A DNA stretch of 64,000 nucleotides from Leucobacter komagatae (lineage in GTDB: Bacteria; Actinomycetota; Actinomycetes; Actinomycetales; Microbacteriaceae): the NCBI RefSeq assembly GCF_000834055.1, contig NZ_JXSQ01000005.1, positions 1-64,000 on the forward strand, given 5' to 3'. This document shows positions 15,678 through 24,062 of the stretch, in pieces (position 1 is the stretch's first letter; the number at the start of each line of letters is the position of its first letter). Made by a program: the position numbers and the translations under genes. The notes below the pieces were generated by a model, which saw only the letters and a program-made list of their open reading frames with translations, searched no databases and was not told where the DNA came from.

Positions 15678-16412
15678 TCACCGCGGCACGGAACGCGCAA
15701 GCTCCGTGAAAAGCACGCGGACCGCTCGATGACTCTCCGCTGGCGTCTCGCCGGCAGCACCAGCCAGCTGCCCTGAGCCGGAAGCAGCGAACGCCGCCTC
15801 GGCCTGCGTGCTCCAGCGGATCCAGCCGTGCCGCCACACCGTGACGCCAAGGTCAGCGGCGAGTTCGACAGCCGCGACCGACTCGTCAGGGAGCGCGGCG
15901 CTCAACCGGTCGCGGAACAGGTCGGCGACGACCCTGTCTTGCGCCACCGCGTATGAACGGATTGCCGGATCGTGGTTGATGAGCCAGTTAATTCTGCGGT
16001 GCTCGTGCGGATCGGGCGGGCCTTCCTGGACGAGCACCACGTCCCCGATGCGCTCGATCGCTTCGAGCGCATCGCCGAGGCTCCGAACTTCGAGCGGCAG
16101 CGTCGCAGCCGCGTCAAGGTAGCGGCTGTGTCCCGCGAGCACCGCAGCCTCCTTGCACTTGAAGTAACGAAAGAACGAACGGCGGGAGATCCCCGCAGCC
16201 TCGGCGATCTCCGCAACGGTCACCGCAGCGATCCCGCTGCGCTCAGCCAGCTCAACCGCGCACGAGTGGATCCGTTGCCTGGTCTCCCTGTTGCGGCGCT
16301 GCCGAATGCCCTCGTCAGTGCTGGGGCCCGACTCACCGAAGAAGAGGTTCCCGTCGCTCGTGGCGCGCGCACCTTCCGGCTCACAAGCTCCCTCACCAGA
16401 ATCGGTCTGCAC
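15678..16412 (-). CDS. TetR-family transcriptional regulator
   Basis: 244 residues from the GTG at 16412, which has AAGGAG 7 nt upstream; the ATG at 16460 lacks such a site. The HTH is near residues 45-95: RQRIHSCAVELAERSGIAAVTVAEIAEAAGISRRSFFRYFKCKEAAVLAG. The C-terminal ligand-binding part contains HEHRRINWLINHDPAIRSYAVAQDRVVADLF. It is divergent from an MFS drug-efflux-type gene, with a 27-bp palindrome between, so it most likely represses that transporter and itself. Confidence 0.92.
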   Translation of the reverse strand: MQTDSGEGACEPEGARATSDGNLFFGESGPSTDEGIRQRRNRETRQRIHSCAVELAERSGIAAVTVAEIAEAAGISRRSFFRYFKCKEAAVLAGHSRYLDAAATLPLEVRSLGDALEAIERIGDVVLVQEGPPDPHEHRRINWLINHDPAIRSYAVAQDRVVADLFRDRLSAALPDESVAAVELAADLGVTVWRHGWIRWSTQAEAAFAASGSGQLAGAAGETPAESHRAVRVLFTELARSVPR

Positions 16413-16488
16413 TGCGCGCTCCTTGAAAGTCGGACTCGCCCGCGGCCGCGGACTCGCCAAAATCTACCGCGTTTGCGCCATTCGCACA

Positions 16489-16515
16489 AAATTCCGACAC
16501 AGTGTGCCACAATTT
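16489..16515. promoter_or_regulatory. candidate TetR operator between TetR and MFS genes
   Basis: A 27-bp imperfect palindrome centred at 16502: outer arms AAATT/AATTT and a perfect core CACA-G-TGTG. It overlaps the probable -10 of the transporter gene (TACTGT at 16515-16520). Confidence 0.5.
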
Positions 16516-16520
16516 ACTGT
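16515..16520 (+). promoter_or_regulatory. probable -10 of MFS transporter gene
   Basis: TACTGT directly at the edge of the palindrome, about 38 nt before the GTG start. Binding at the palindrome would block it. Confidence 0.4.
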
Positions 16521-16557
16521 CGGCCAATCGTTGCCGGCCGGAAAGCGAACACCTCCA

Positions 16558-18000
16558 GTGACTCCCCAGCAGGCTGACACCAGCCCCACTCCAACACCAC
16601 GAACCATCACCGCCGTTATTGCGATCCTCGCGATCTCCGCATTCGTGATGATCCTCAACGAAACCGTCCTCAGCGTCGCACTCCCGCCTCTCATGGCGGA
16701 GTTCGGCGTTGGAGCGACCACGATCCAATGGCTCACGACGGGCTTCCTCCTCACGATGGCCGTCGTCATCCCGACGACCGGATACCTGCTCAGCCGCTTT
16801 TCGATCAGGACGCTATTCATCGCGGCACTGATCCTCTTCCTGCTCGGCACAGCGCTCGCCGCGGTCGCGCCGAGCTTTGGCATCATGCTGCTTGCCCGCG
16901 TGATCCAGGCGTGCGGCACCGCAATTGTCATGCCGTTGCTCATGACCACGACGCTCACGCTCGTACCCCCGCAGCACAGGGGAACGGTGATGGGACTGAA
17001 CTCGATCGTGATCTCAGTTGGTCCAGCAATCGGACCGACACTGTCCGGTGTCGTCATCGAAGCGCTCAGCTGGCGCTGGGTATTCGGCCTCATGGTCCCC
17101 GTTGCGATGATCGCCCTCACGATCGGCCTATTCCTGATGCCGCGACTCGGCGGCGGCAAGCGAGTCCCGCTCGACCTGCCCTCGGTCGCGCTCTCCGTCC
17201 TCGGCTTCGGCGGCGTGATCACCGCTGTCTCCTCAGCCGCCGAGCTCACGCGCGGCTCACTCGTACCCCCGATCGCGTTCGCCGTCGGTGTGGCTGCGCT
17301 CGTCATCTTCACGCGCAGGCAGAAGTCACTGCAGGCCAACGGCGACGCGGCGTTGCTCGATCTACGCCCCTTCGGGCAACGGAACTTCCGGTTGTCGGTC
17401 ACCGTGCTCACCGTCGCGTTCGGCGTGATGCTCGGGACAGTAGTCGTGCTCCCCATCTACGCGCAGTCGGGTCTCGGCCTCACGGTGCTCGCAACAGGCC
17501 TGATCATGCTGCCAGGCGGGATCGCTCAGGGCGTGCTCGCGCCAATCGTCGGCAGGCTTTACGACGTGTTCGGGCCGAAGCCTCTCGTCATCCCAGGGGT
17601 GCTCGTGCTGTGCGGCGCCCAGTGGTGGTTGAGCACGATCAGCGCTGACACCACATCGGGGCAACTCATCGCGATGCACGTGACGTTCTCGGTCGGCATG
17701 GCGCTCGTGCAAACCCCGATGATGACGCACGCGATGAGCTCGTTGCCGCTGCCGCTCTACGGCCACGGCAGCGCGATCCTGAACACGCTGCAGCAGCTTG
17801 CAGGCGCGGCGGGAACGGCTGCGCTGATTGGAGCGCTTGCGATCGGCGCGAGCATGTCAGGTCTCGCAGACCCCGCCGCACAGATCGCCGGGGCAAAACT
17901 CGCCTTCGCCGTCGGCGGCTCGATCATCGTGATCGCCGTCGTCTGCGCACCGTTCGTAACACGCCATGCGCGGGAGGCTTCGGCCGCAACAAGCTCGTGA
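16558..18000 (+). CDS. MFS drug-resistance transporter (DHA2, 14-helix type)
   Basis: 480 residues from the GTG at 16558; a TTG at 16528 is the other option and neither has a strong ribosome-binding site. The first helix has ISAFVMILNETVLSVALPPLMAEFG, and the loop TTIQWLTTGFLLTMAVVIPTTGYL is the DHA2 signature of proton-coupled multidrug efflux. Motif C-like GLNSIVISVGPAIGPTLSGVVIE follows. The number of hydrophobic segments fits 14. It is divergent from a TetR regulator. The drug or metabolite exported is unknown. It ends 5 bp before the convergent PemK-like gene. Confidence 0.93.
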   Translation: MTPQQADTSPTPTPRTITAVIAILAISAFVMILNETVLSVALPPLMAEFGVGATTIQWLTTGFLLTMAVVIPTTGYLLSRFSIRTLFIAALILFLLGTALAAVAPSFGIMLLARVIQACGTAIVMPLLMTTTLTLVPPQHRGTVMGLNSIVISVGPAIGPTLSGVVIEALSWRWVFGLMVPVAMIALTIGLFLMPRLGGGKRVPLDLPSVALSVLGFGGVITAVSSAAELTRGSLVPPIAFAVGVAALVIFTRRQKSLQANGDAALLDLRPFGQRNFRLSVTVLTVAFGVMLGTVVVLPIYAQSGLGLTVLATGLIMLPGGIAQGVLAPIVGRLYDVFGPKPLVIPGVLVLCGAQWWLSTISADTTSGQLIAMHVTFSVGMALVQTPMMTHAMSSLPLPLYGHGSAILNTLQQLAGAAGTAALIGALAIGASMSGLADPAAQIAGAKLAFAVGGSIIVIAVVCAPFVTRHAREASAATSS

Positions 18001-18005
18001 GCGGG

Positions 18006-18581
18006 TTACTTCAGACGGTGGAACGCGAGGACGCCGCGCACGGCTTCCGTGAAGCGCTCGCGATCCACCGTCGCCCCCTCACGCCGCATACCCTCGTGCG
18101 TGACCTGAAGAATCCGTTCCGGGGAGACGAAACTTTCACGGCCCTGCGAGTCCCAGGCGCCGCTTCCAATCGAAATGAAATCGCGGTGGTACTTCGTGCT
18201 CACGTAGCAGCCGAAGACCGTCGTCGCGTCAATACGACCAATGATGAGTACTGGCCGATCTTTGCCCCTGCCGTCGTTCTCGACGTAGGGCACCCACGTC
18301 CAGACGATCTCGCCAGGATCCGGATCACCGTCTTTGCGTGGCGCGTACTCAAGCGTTGCACCTTGCAGCTCTCCCGGAGCGACGTCGCGCGTCTGGCCGG
18401 CGCCAAATTGCCCTGGGCTCGACTCGTAGCCGCCTTGCGTTCCCGGCTTCGGCTTCGGCTTCGGCTTGAGAGTCGGGGTGTTCGCACCCTTCCCTGGCTG
18501 CGCCTCGGTGCGCTTGTCGAGCCCGAGGAGCCCCCTGAGCGCAACCCCTATCTGGTACCAGATGCTCGAGTTGTTTGCCAC
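18006..18581 (-). CDS. PemK/MazF-like protein with proline-lysine linker
   Basis: 191 residues. The C-terminal 110 residues (from GEIVWTWVPYVENDGRGKDRPVLIIGR) match the PemK/MazF SH3-like fold, which in toxins is a ribosome-independent endoribonuclease: the PGEIVWxxxPY start and DRPVLII strand are both there. The N-terminal 75 residues are different: a short hydrophobic segment (WYQIGVALRGLLGL) and a linker with KPKPKPKP. Toxins of this family are about 110 residues and are encoded after an antitoxin, but no antitoxin gene is adjacent. It starts 2 nt after zapE on the same strand. It may therefore be a non-toxic actinobacterial relative attached to the membrane or envelope. Confidence 0.75.
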   Translation of the reverse strand: MANNSSIWYQIGVALRGLLGLDKRTEAQPGKGANTPTLKPKPKPKPGTQGGYESSPGQFGAGQTRDVAPGELQGATLEYAPRKDGDPDPGEIVWTWVPYVENDGRGKDRPVLIIGRIDATTVFGCYVSTKYHRDFISIGSGAWDSQGRESFVSPERILQVTHEGMRREGATVDRERFTEAVRGVLAFHRLK

Positions 18582-18583
18582 GG

Positions 18584-19645
18584 TTAGCCGATTTCGTGGG
18601 AGGTCAAGGCGTTCAGACGGGACTGGCAGCGCTGGTATTTCTTCCGGTAGCCGCCGTCGATCATCCCCCCACCAAAGATCTCCGTGAGCGGCAAGCCGGT
18701 CGAGCGGATCGGGATCTGTGCGTCGTACACGCGATCGATGAACGCAACGAACCGCAGCGCAGCTGACTGATCGGTGAGCTCGTGCACGCCCCGCAGTCCG
18801 ATTGTCTGCACCCCGTCGAGCAGACCGATGTAGCTTGACGGGTGCACGGTCGCGAGGTGTGCAATGAGCCCATCGAAGCTATCGTCGGTCATGCGCACCC
18901 CGGAGGCTGCGAGGTCAGCGAGCGCAAACTGATACGCCTCGTCGCTCAGCGCGACGGCCTCACCCTCAAGGTCGCGCTGGCGGTAGTCGACGCCGTCGAT
19001 GCGAATCGTGGTGAAGCGGTCCGCCATGGCCTGGATCTCGCGCATGAAGTCCGCCGCGGCAAAGCGGCCCTCGCCAAGTGCGTTCGGCGGCGTATTCGAG
19101 GTCGCAACGAACTTCGAACCGGTCTTCGTGAGGTCACCAATCAGGCGCGTCATGAGCATCGTGTCGCCCGGATCGTCGAGTTCGAACTCGTCGATGCAGA
19201 TGAGCTTTGCCCCCTCAAGCACGCCAACCGCTCCCGCGTAGCCAAGTGCGCCGACCAAAGCCGTGTACTCGATGAAGGTGCCGAAGTATTTTCTGCCTGC
19301 CTGCGCGTGCCAGGCTGCGGCGAGCAGGTGGGTCTTGCCTACGCCAAAGCCGCCGTCGAGGTAGACACCCGGCTTAGACGTCTCCGCAGGCGAGGCTTCC
19401 GTCTTCTTCCGGCCAAAGCCGAAGAAGCCACCCTTCCCAGCTGAGCTTCCACGCGGCGACACGAACGCGCGAAGCAGGTCACGGGCTTTCGCCTGTGACT
19501 CGTAATTCTCATCAGGAACGTACGAGTCGAAGCTCGCGTTCGCGAACTGGGGCGGGGGCACGAGCGTCGCGACGAGTTCGGTCCCTGAAATGCGCGGATT
19601 GCGGTCGACCAGGCTGGCGAAACTGTGCGTTTGGGTAGCAGACAT
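18584..19645 (-). CDS. zapE: cell division ATPase ZapE (AFG1-like)
   Basis: 353 residues. Walker A is at 98-105 (GGFGVGKTHLL), Walker B is LICIDEFELDD, and sensor residues follow in FVATSNTPPNALGEGRF. The FIEYTALVGALG segment and the C-terminal FIDRVYDAQIPIRSTGLPL are typical of the AFG1/ZapE family. In E. coli ZapE binds FtsZ and acts on the Z-ring; the actinobacterial role is inferred. The start at 19645 is fixed by a TAGACT -10 box 7 nt upstream with no Shine-Dalgarno. The PemK-like gene follows at once. Confidence 0.93.
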   Translation of the reverse strand: MSATQTHSFASLVDRNPRISGTELVATLVPPPQFANASFDSYVPDENYESQAKARDLLRAFVSPRGSSAGKGGFFGFGRKKTEASPAETSKPGVYLDGGFGVGKTHLLAAAWHAQAGRKYFGTFIEYTALVGALGYAGAVGVLEGAKLICIDEFELDDPGDTMLMTRLIGDLTKTGSKFVATSNTPPNALGEGRFAAADFMREIQAMADRFTTIRIDGVDYRQRDLEGEAVALSDEAYQFALADLAASGVRMTDDSFDGLIAHLATVHPSSYIGLLDGVQTIGLRGVHELTDQSAALRFVAFIDRVYDAQIPIRSTGLPLTEIFGGGMIDGGYRKKYQRCQSRLNALTSHEIG

Positions 19646-19652
19646 CCGCACC

Positions 19653-19658
19653 AGTCTA
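19653..19658 (-). promoter_or_regulatory. -10 hexamer, leaderless promoter of zapE
   Basis: TAGACT on the minus strand, 7 nt before the ATG at 19645. Confidence 0.5.
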
Positions 19659-20867
19659 CTGCCCGCGCCAGCCCGGCCGCGGGAGCTGCGCGACGAAGCT
19701 GAGCACAACCTGTTCCCAGCGCTCCGGGTCGGCGTTCCAGAGGCGAACGTGACCAGCCCCCGGGATGCTCACGAACTGCACATAGTCTGGCCGTTCTGCC
19801 GCGATCACCTGCGAGCCATGCCACGGCACGAAGCGGTCGTTCGGGCTCGCCAAGAGGAGCACGGGTACGTCGATCCCACGCGCGAGTTCCGCTGGCCGCA
19901 GCGCCCCAAAGTCGATCCCATCGTGCTCCCCTGACGCGACGATCCCGCGGCGGAGCATCCCCATGCCCCAGTCCGCGATCCACCGCGGCAGTCGGTGCTC
20001 GGTCGCCTTGTCTCGCAAGATTCCCTCCCAGTCGGCGCCGGGAGACTCGAGCACGACGCCGTCGATGACATCCCGGTGAGCGCCGCGAGCGAGGCTCACG
20101 AGCGCCGCAGTGCCACCCATTGACCACCCCATGAGGGTGACGCGCGCCGCGCCCCGCGCCCGGGCCTCACTGATCGCCGCATCGAGATCGCGGCTCTCGG
20201 AAATGCCCATGCCGTAACGCCCGTTGCGTCCTTCCGGCTCACCCCGATCATTGCGGTATCCGATGATCATGCTCGTCACCCCGGCACGCGCGAACGGCTC
20301 AACGCCGCGGAACGTCTCAGCAGGGTCGGCCCCGCGCCCGTGCATGTGGATCGCCCACCGCTGCTTGCGCTGACGTTTCGGGTGCACAACCCATGCCGAC
20401 ATCGGACCGAGCTCAGACTCGTAGGTGATCTCCTCGACGCGGTATCCGAGTTCCTCTGGCGACGTGTACCACCAGCCAACCATTCGGCCGAGCGCGCCGG
20501 CAACGAGCTCGCCACTGTCGACCTGCACAACCGCCCGGAGCACCTCTCGCCCCCTGCGCGCGAGCACCGGCCCGAGACGAGCGTGCCCGGTAGGGGCCGC
20601 CCCGACTCCCCCGCCAGCGACAGCACCTGGCGGATCAAACAGCAGAGACTGCTGGCCACGTGCGCCAGCGCCCTCACCCGCGATCCACACCGCCCCTGCG
20701 TCGCCGCCAGTGACGCGGAGCACCCGCACAGGCCGCTCAACAGACCGGTCGACGGTGACCGAGACACGCGCAAGATACGCTGCGAGCCCGACCGAGGCGC
20801 TCGCGGCCGCGGCCGCCAATCCCGCTGCCGTCGCACCCGCTACAGCGAGAGCCTGTCTCGTCTTCAT
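19656..20867 (-). CDS. alpha/beta hydrolase, membrane-anchored or secreted
   Basis: 403 residues from the ATG at 20867, with GGAGTC upstream. An N-terminal Ala-rich helix (about 8-34) acts as an anchor or signal. The hydrolase core has the oxyanion region AIHMHGRGAD, the nucleophile elbow LMGWSMGGTAAL (GxSxG), the Asp in LLLASPNDRFVPW and the His in IPGAGHVRLWN. These are the catalytic triad of a serine hydrolase; the substrate is unknown. Its stop lies 11 bp before the zapE start on the same strand and overlaps the zapE -10 box. It is divergent from the DUF3000 gene. Confidence 0.9.
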   Translation of the reverse strand: MKTRQALAVAGATAAGLAAAAASASVGLAAYLARVSVTVDRSVERPVRVLRVTGGDAGAVWIAGEGAGARGQQSLLFDPPGAVAGGGVGAAPTGHARLGPVLARRGREVLRAVVQVDSGELVAGALGRMVGWWYTSPEELGYRVEEITYESELGPMSAWVVHPKRQRKQRWAIHMHGRGADPAETFRGVEPFARAGVTSMIIGYRNDRGEPEGRNGRYGMGISESRDLDAAISEARARGAARVTLMGWSMGGTAALVSLARGAHRDVIDGVVLESPGADWEGILRDKATEHRLPRWIADWGMGMLRRGIVASGEHDGIDFGALRPAELARGIDVPVLLLASPNDRFVPWHGSQVIAAERPDYVQFVSIPGAGHVRLWNADPERWEQVVLSFVAQLPRPGWRGQ

Positions 20868-20941
20868 GCCGACTCCATTCGGGGTGTGCGTGTATTTGGC
20901 CAGGCCCGGCGTGGCAGCACGCCAGGGCACACCGAGAACTC

Positions 20942-20947
20942 TAGTCT
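20942..20947 (+). promoter_or_regulatory. -10 hexamer, leaderless promoter of DUF3000 gene
   Basis: TAGTCT, 6 nt before the GTG at 20954; no Shine-Dalgarno. Confidence 0.5.
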
Positions 20948-20953
20948 TCGGAT

Positions 20954-21574
20954 GTGTCCACACCGCCTACGGCGCTCCCCGCCGACTTTGCTAGCGCAGC
21001 TGAGATGCTCCGCGACGTCACGCTGCGAAACGATCTTGCTGTGCGCGAAATTGCGCCTCCAGAGCGCATCGCCCCACTCTCCATCGCGTTCGCGGCAGGT
21101 GTCCGTGACGGCAGTGGGTCCGATCCTGAGTCGGTCCTCGACTCCGCAGCAGGAGCTGGCCGGTTCGTCCTCATGCACGATCCGGCATCTGCTGAAGAGT
21201 GGGGCGGGGATTTCCGCATCATCTGCTACGCGCAGGCACCACTCGAGCTCGAGATCGGCGTGGACCCGTTTATCTCTGACGTCTCGTGGTCGTGGCTCAT
21301 AGACGCCCTAGATTCGCGCGGCGCGCAGTACAGCTATATTTCCGGCACCGCCACGAAGGTCCTGTCGAGCAGCTTCGGGGCACTGGAGGCTCGCGGCGAC
21401 GGCGCCCAGATCGAGCTGCGCGCTTCGTGGACTCCGCTCGGCACCGACGTCGTAGCGCACTTCGAGGCGTGGGCAGAGCTCCTGTGCCTGCTTGCGGGCT
21501 TGCCCCACGAGGAAGGCGTTGCCTCCCTCACTCAACACCGCGTGCGGGCTCAGCGCTCGGCGGACAGTAAATGA
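20954..21574 (+). CDS. DUF3000 family protein
   Basis: 206 residues from a GTG. DUF3000 is an actinobacterial family of unknown function commonly found next to RNase D. The core segment is RFVLMHDPASAEEWGGDFRIICYAQAPLELEIGVDPF, and SDVSWSWLIDAL is the helix that follows. The last residues overlap the start of the RNase D gene (ATGA), so the two are translationally coupled. No membrane segments or signal peptide are visible. Confidence 0.88.
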   Translation: MSTPPTALPADFASAAEMLRDVTLRNDLAVREIAPPERIAPLSIAFAAGVRDGSGSDPESVLDSAAGAGRFVLMHDPASAEEWGGDFRIICYAQAPLELEIGVDPFISDVSWSWLIDALDSRGAQYSYISGTATKVLSSSFGALEARGDGAQIELRASWTPLGTDVVAHFEAWAELLCLLAGLPHEEGVASLTQHRVRAQRSADSK

Positions 21575-22737
21575 GCGCCGAACAGTGGACGCTCGTCACC
21601 GATGATGCAGGGCTGCGCCGTGCGAGCGACCTGATCGCCTCCGGCGAGGGCCCCTTCGGTGTGGATACTGAGCGCGCTTCAGGGTTCACCTACTCAAACC
21701 GGGCCTACCTCGTGCAGGTCTTCAGGCGCGGGTCTGGCACGTTCCTGTTCGATCCTGTCGGCATCACCGACTTCACCCCGCTCGCCGCCGCACTCACTGG
21801 CGAAGAGTGGGTGCTCCACTCAGCGGATCAAGACCTGCCGAGCCTCGCCGAGATCGGCCTCGCACCTGAGCGCCTGTTCGACACGGAGCTCGGCTCGAGG
21901 CTGCTCGGCCTCGACCGGGTAGGCCTCGGTTCCGTCACAGCTGAGCTGCTCGGCATCGAGCTTGCAAAAGCACACTCCGCCTCAGACTGGTCGACGAGGC
22001 CCCTTCCGGAGCCATGGCTCGAATACGCTGCGCTCGACGTAGCACTGCTTCCAGACCTGCGCGACGCGGTCGCTGAGCGACTGCGTGACGCGGGCAAAAG
22101 CGAGTTCGCTGCGCAGGAGTTTGAGGCGGTACGCGTACGCCTGCCAAAGCCGAAGGCCGCTGAGCCCTGGCGGAAGCTCACCGGCGGCAACCGCATGAAG
22201 TCGCCGCGACAGCTCGCGATGACGAGAGAGCTGTGGACCGCACGCGACGAGCTCGCGCAGCAGCGCGACGTCGCTCCAGGCAGACTCATCCCCGACGCTT
22301 CGATCGTCGCTGCCGTTACGGCGAACCCGAGGTCCGCCGGTGAGCTCGCCTCCCTCAAAACGTTCAAGGGTCGCGCTAGCCGGTCCGAGCTTGAGCGGTG
22401 GTGGCGCGCGATCCTCCGCGGCAAGACGACCGAGGATCTCCCCGGGCCGAAACAACGCGAGCCTGGGACGATTCCCAGCCACCGCGGTTGGGCGCAGCGC
22501 CATCCAGAGGCTGCCGAGCGGCTCACCGAGCTTCGCGCGGTGGTCACCGCGGAGGCAGAGCGTCAGCACATGCCCCCGGAAAACCTCATCTCGCCTGCGC
22601 TGGTGCGGGAGCTCGCCTGGGCGCCGCCCTCCGACCCCTCGCCGGAGGGGATCGCGAATCGGCTCGCTGAGCTCGGCGCGCGACCCTGGCAGCTTGCACT
22701 AGTCGCACCAATACTCTCCGTCGTTTTTGTAGAGTAG
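21571..22737 (+). CDS. rnd: ribonuclease D with HRDC domain
   Basis: 388 residues. RNase D is a 3'-5' exoribonuclease of the DEDDy class that trims stable RNAs. The residues are in VDTERASGF (D and E), LHSADQDLPSL (D) and the Y-x3-D of LEYAALDVALL. An HRDC domain lies at about 215-295 (ARDELAQQRDVAPGRLIPDASIVAA), and a second, weaker HRDC-like part follows to the end. It is coupled to the DUF3000 gene. Confidence 0.94.
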   Translation: MSAEQWTLVTDDAGLRRASDLIASGEGPFGVDTERASGFTYSNRAYLVQVFRRGSGTFLFDPVGITDFTPLAAALTGEEWVLHSADQDLPSLAEIGLAPERLFDTELGSRLLGLDRVGLGSVTAELLGIELAKAHSASDWSTRPLPEPWLEYAALDVALLPDLRDAVAERLRDAGKSEFAAQEFEAVRVRLPKPKAAEPWRKLTGGNRMKSPRQLAMTRELWTARDELAQQRDVAPGRLIPDASIVAAVTANPRSAGELASLKTFKGRASRSELERWWRAILRGKTTEDLPGPKQREPGTIPSHRGWAQRHPEAAERLTELRAVVTAEAERQHMPPENLISPALVRELAWAPPSDPSPEGIANRLAELGARPWQLALVAPILSVVFVE

Positions 22738-22854
22738 CGATAACTTTCCCCTCGCGTTTCCCGCCGGATTCAAGCGATCCGCGCACCGGTACTGCGCCGC
22801 CAACGTGGAGTTCGTAGGATGAGATCATCCAACACACCACATGATGGAGGCGAA

Positions 22855-24057
22855 GTGGCCACAATGAGAGAAGTCGTGTTCGTAGACGGGGTTCGCACCC
22901 CGTTCGGTCGCGCAGGGGAAAAGGGCATGTACGCCGCCACCCGCGCTGACGACCTGGCAGTGAAAGCACTCCAGGGACTGATTGAACGAAACCCTGAGGT
23001 ACCACTCGATCGCATTGACGACGTCGGTATCGCAGCGACAACACAGATCGGCGACCAGGGCATGACGATCGGTCGCACCGTCGCAATCCTGGCCGGCCTG
23101 CCAACGACCGTTCCGGGGTTCGCGCTTGACCGCATGTGCGCCGGCGCGATGACGACCGTGTCGTTCATGGGTGCTGCTATCGGTGCGGGTCAGTACGACC
23201 TCGCTGTCGCCGGTGGCGTCGAGCACATGGGCAGGCACCCGATCGGAGAAGGCGCAGACCCGAACCCGCGGTTTGTCGCCGAAAAACTGGTCGACCCGCA
23301 GGCCCTGAACATGGGCAACACTGCCGAGCGCCTGCACGACCGTTTCCCTGAGCTCACGAAGGAACGGTCTGACCGTTTCGGCATGCTCAGCCAGCACAAG
23401 GTGCAGGCAGCGTACGATCGCGGAGACATCCAGCCCGATCTCGTTCCCGTCGCGTACAAGTCGGCTGAGGGCTGGGGACTCGCCACGGAAGACGAAGGCC
23501 GACGGCCAGGCACGACGATGGAGGCGCTTGCTGCGCTGAAGACGCCGTTCCGCCCCCACGGCCGGGTCACCGCTGGTACATCGTCACCGCTCACTGACGG
23601 CGCAACGATGTCACTCCTCGCAGGAAGCGACACGGCCAAGGAGCTCGGGTTGCAGGCGAAGATGCGCCTCGTCTCGTTCGCCTTTGCCGGAGTTGAGCCA
23701 GAGGTCATGGGCCTTGGGCCAGTTCCAGCGACTGAGAAGGCGCTCAAGAAGGCCGGCCTGTCGATCAACGACATCGGACTGTTCGAGCTCAACGAAGCGT
23801 TCTCGGTTCAGGTGCTCTCGCTGCTCGATCATTTCAAGATCGCAGACGACGATCCACGCGTGAACGTGTGGGGCGGCGCAATCGCGCTTGGCCACCCGCT
23901 CGCCGCAACTGGCGTGCGCCTCATGATCCAGCTCGCCCGCCAGTTCGAGCAGCGCCCGGACGTGCGTTACGGGGTCACCGCGATGTGTGTCGGGCTCGGC
24001 CAGGGCGGCACCCAGATCTGGGAGAACCCCCACTTCGACGGCAAGAAGGGCAAGTAA
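22855..24057 (+). CDS. fadA: acetyl-CoA C-acyltransferase (thiolase)
   Basis: 400 residues from the GTG at 22855, which has GGAGG close upstream; an ATG three codons later is the alternative. Thiolases cleave 3-oxoacyl-CoA in the last step of beta-oxidation. The active-site Cys is in LDRMCAGAMTTV, the His in GGAIALGHPLAATGVR, and the second Cys in AMCVGLGQGG. The next gene on the same strand starts 5 nt later and encodes the FadB-like partner, so this is a fadAB-type operon for fatty-acid degradation. Confidence 0.95.
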   Translation: MATMREVVFVDGVRTPFGRAGEKGMYAATRADDLAVKALQGLIERNPEVPLDRIDDVGIAATTQIGDQGMTIGRTVAILAGLPTTVPGFALDRMCAGAMTTVSFMGAAIGAGQYDLAVAGGVEHMGRHPIGEGADPNPRFVAEKLVDPQALNMGNTAERLHDRFPELTKERSDRFGMLSQHKVQAAYDRGDIQPDLVPVAYKSAEGWGLATEDEGRRPGTTMEALAALKTPFRPHGRVTAGTSSPLTDGATMSLLAGSDTAKELGLQAKMRLVSFAFAGVEPEVMGLGPVPATEKALKKAGLSINDIGLFELNEAFSVQVLSLLDHFKIADDDPRVNVWGGAIALGHPLAATGVRLMIQLARQFEQRPDVRYGVTAMCVGLGQGGTQIWENPHFDGKKGK

Positions 24058-24062
24058 CCGCT

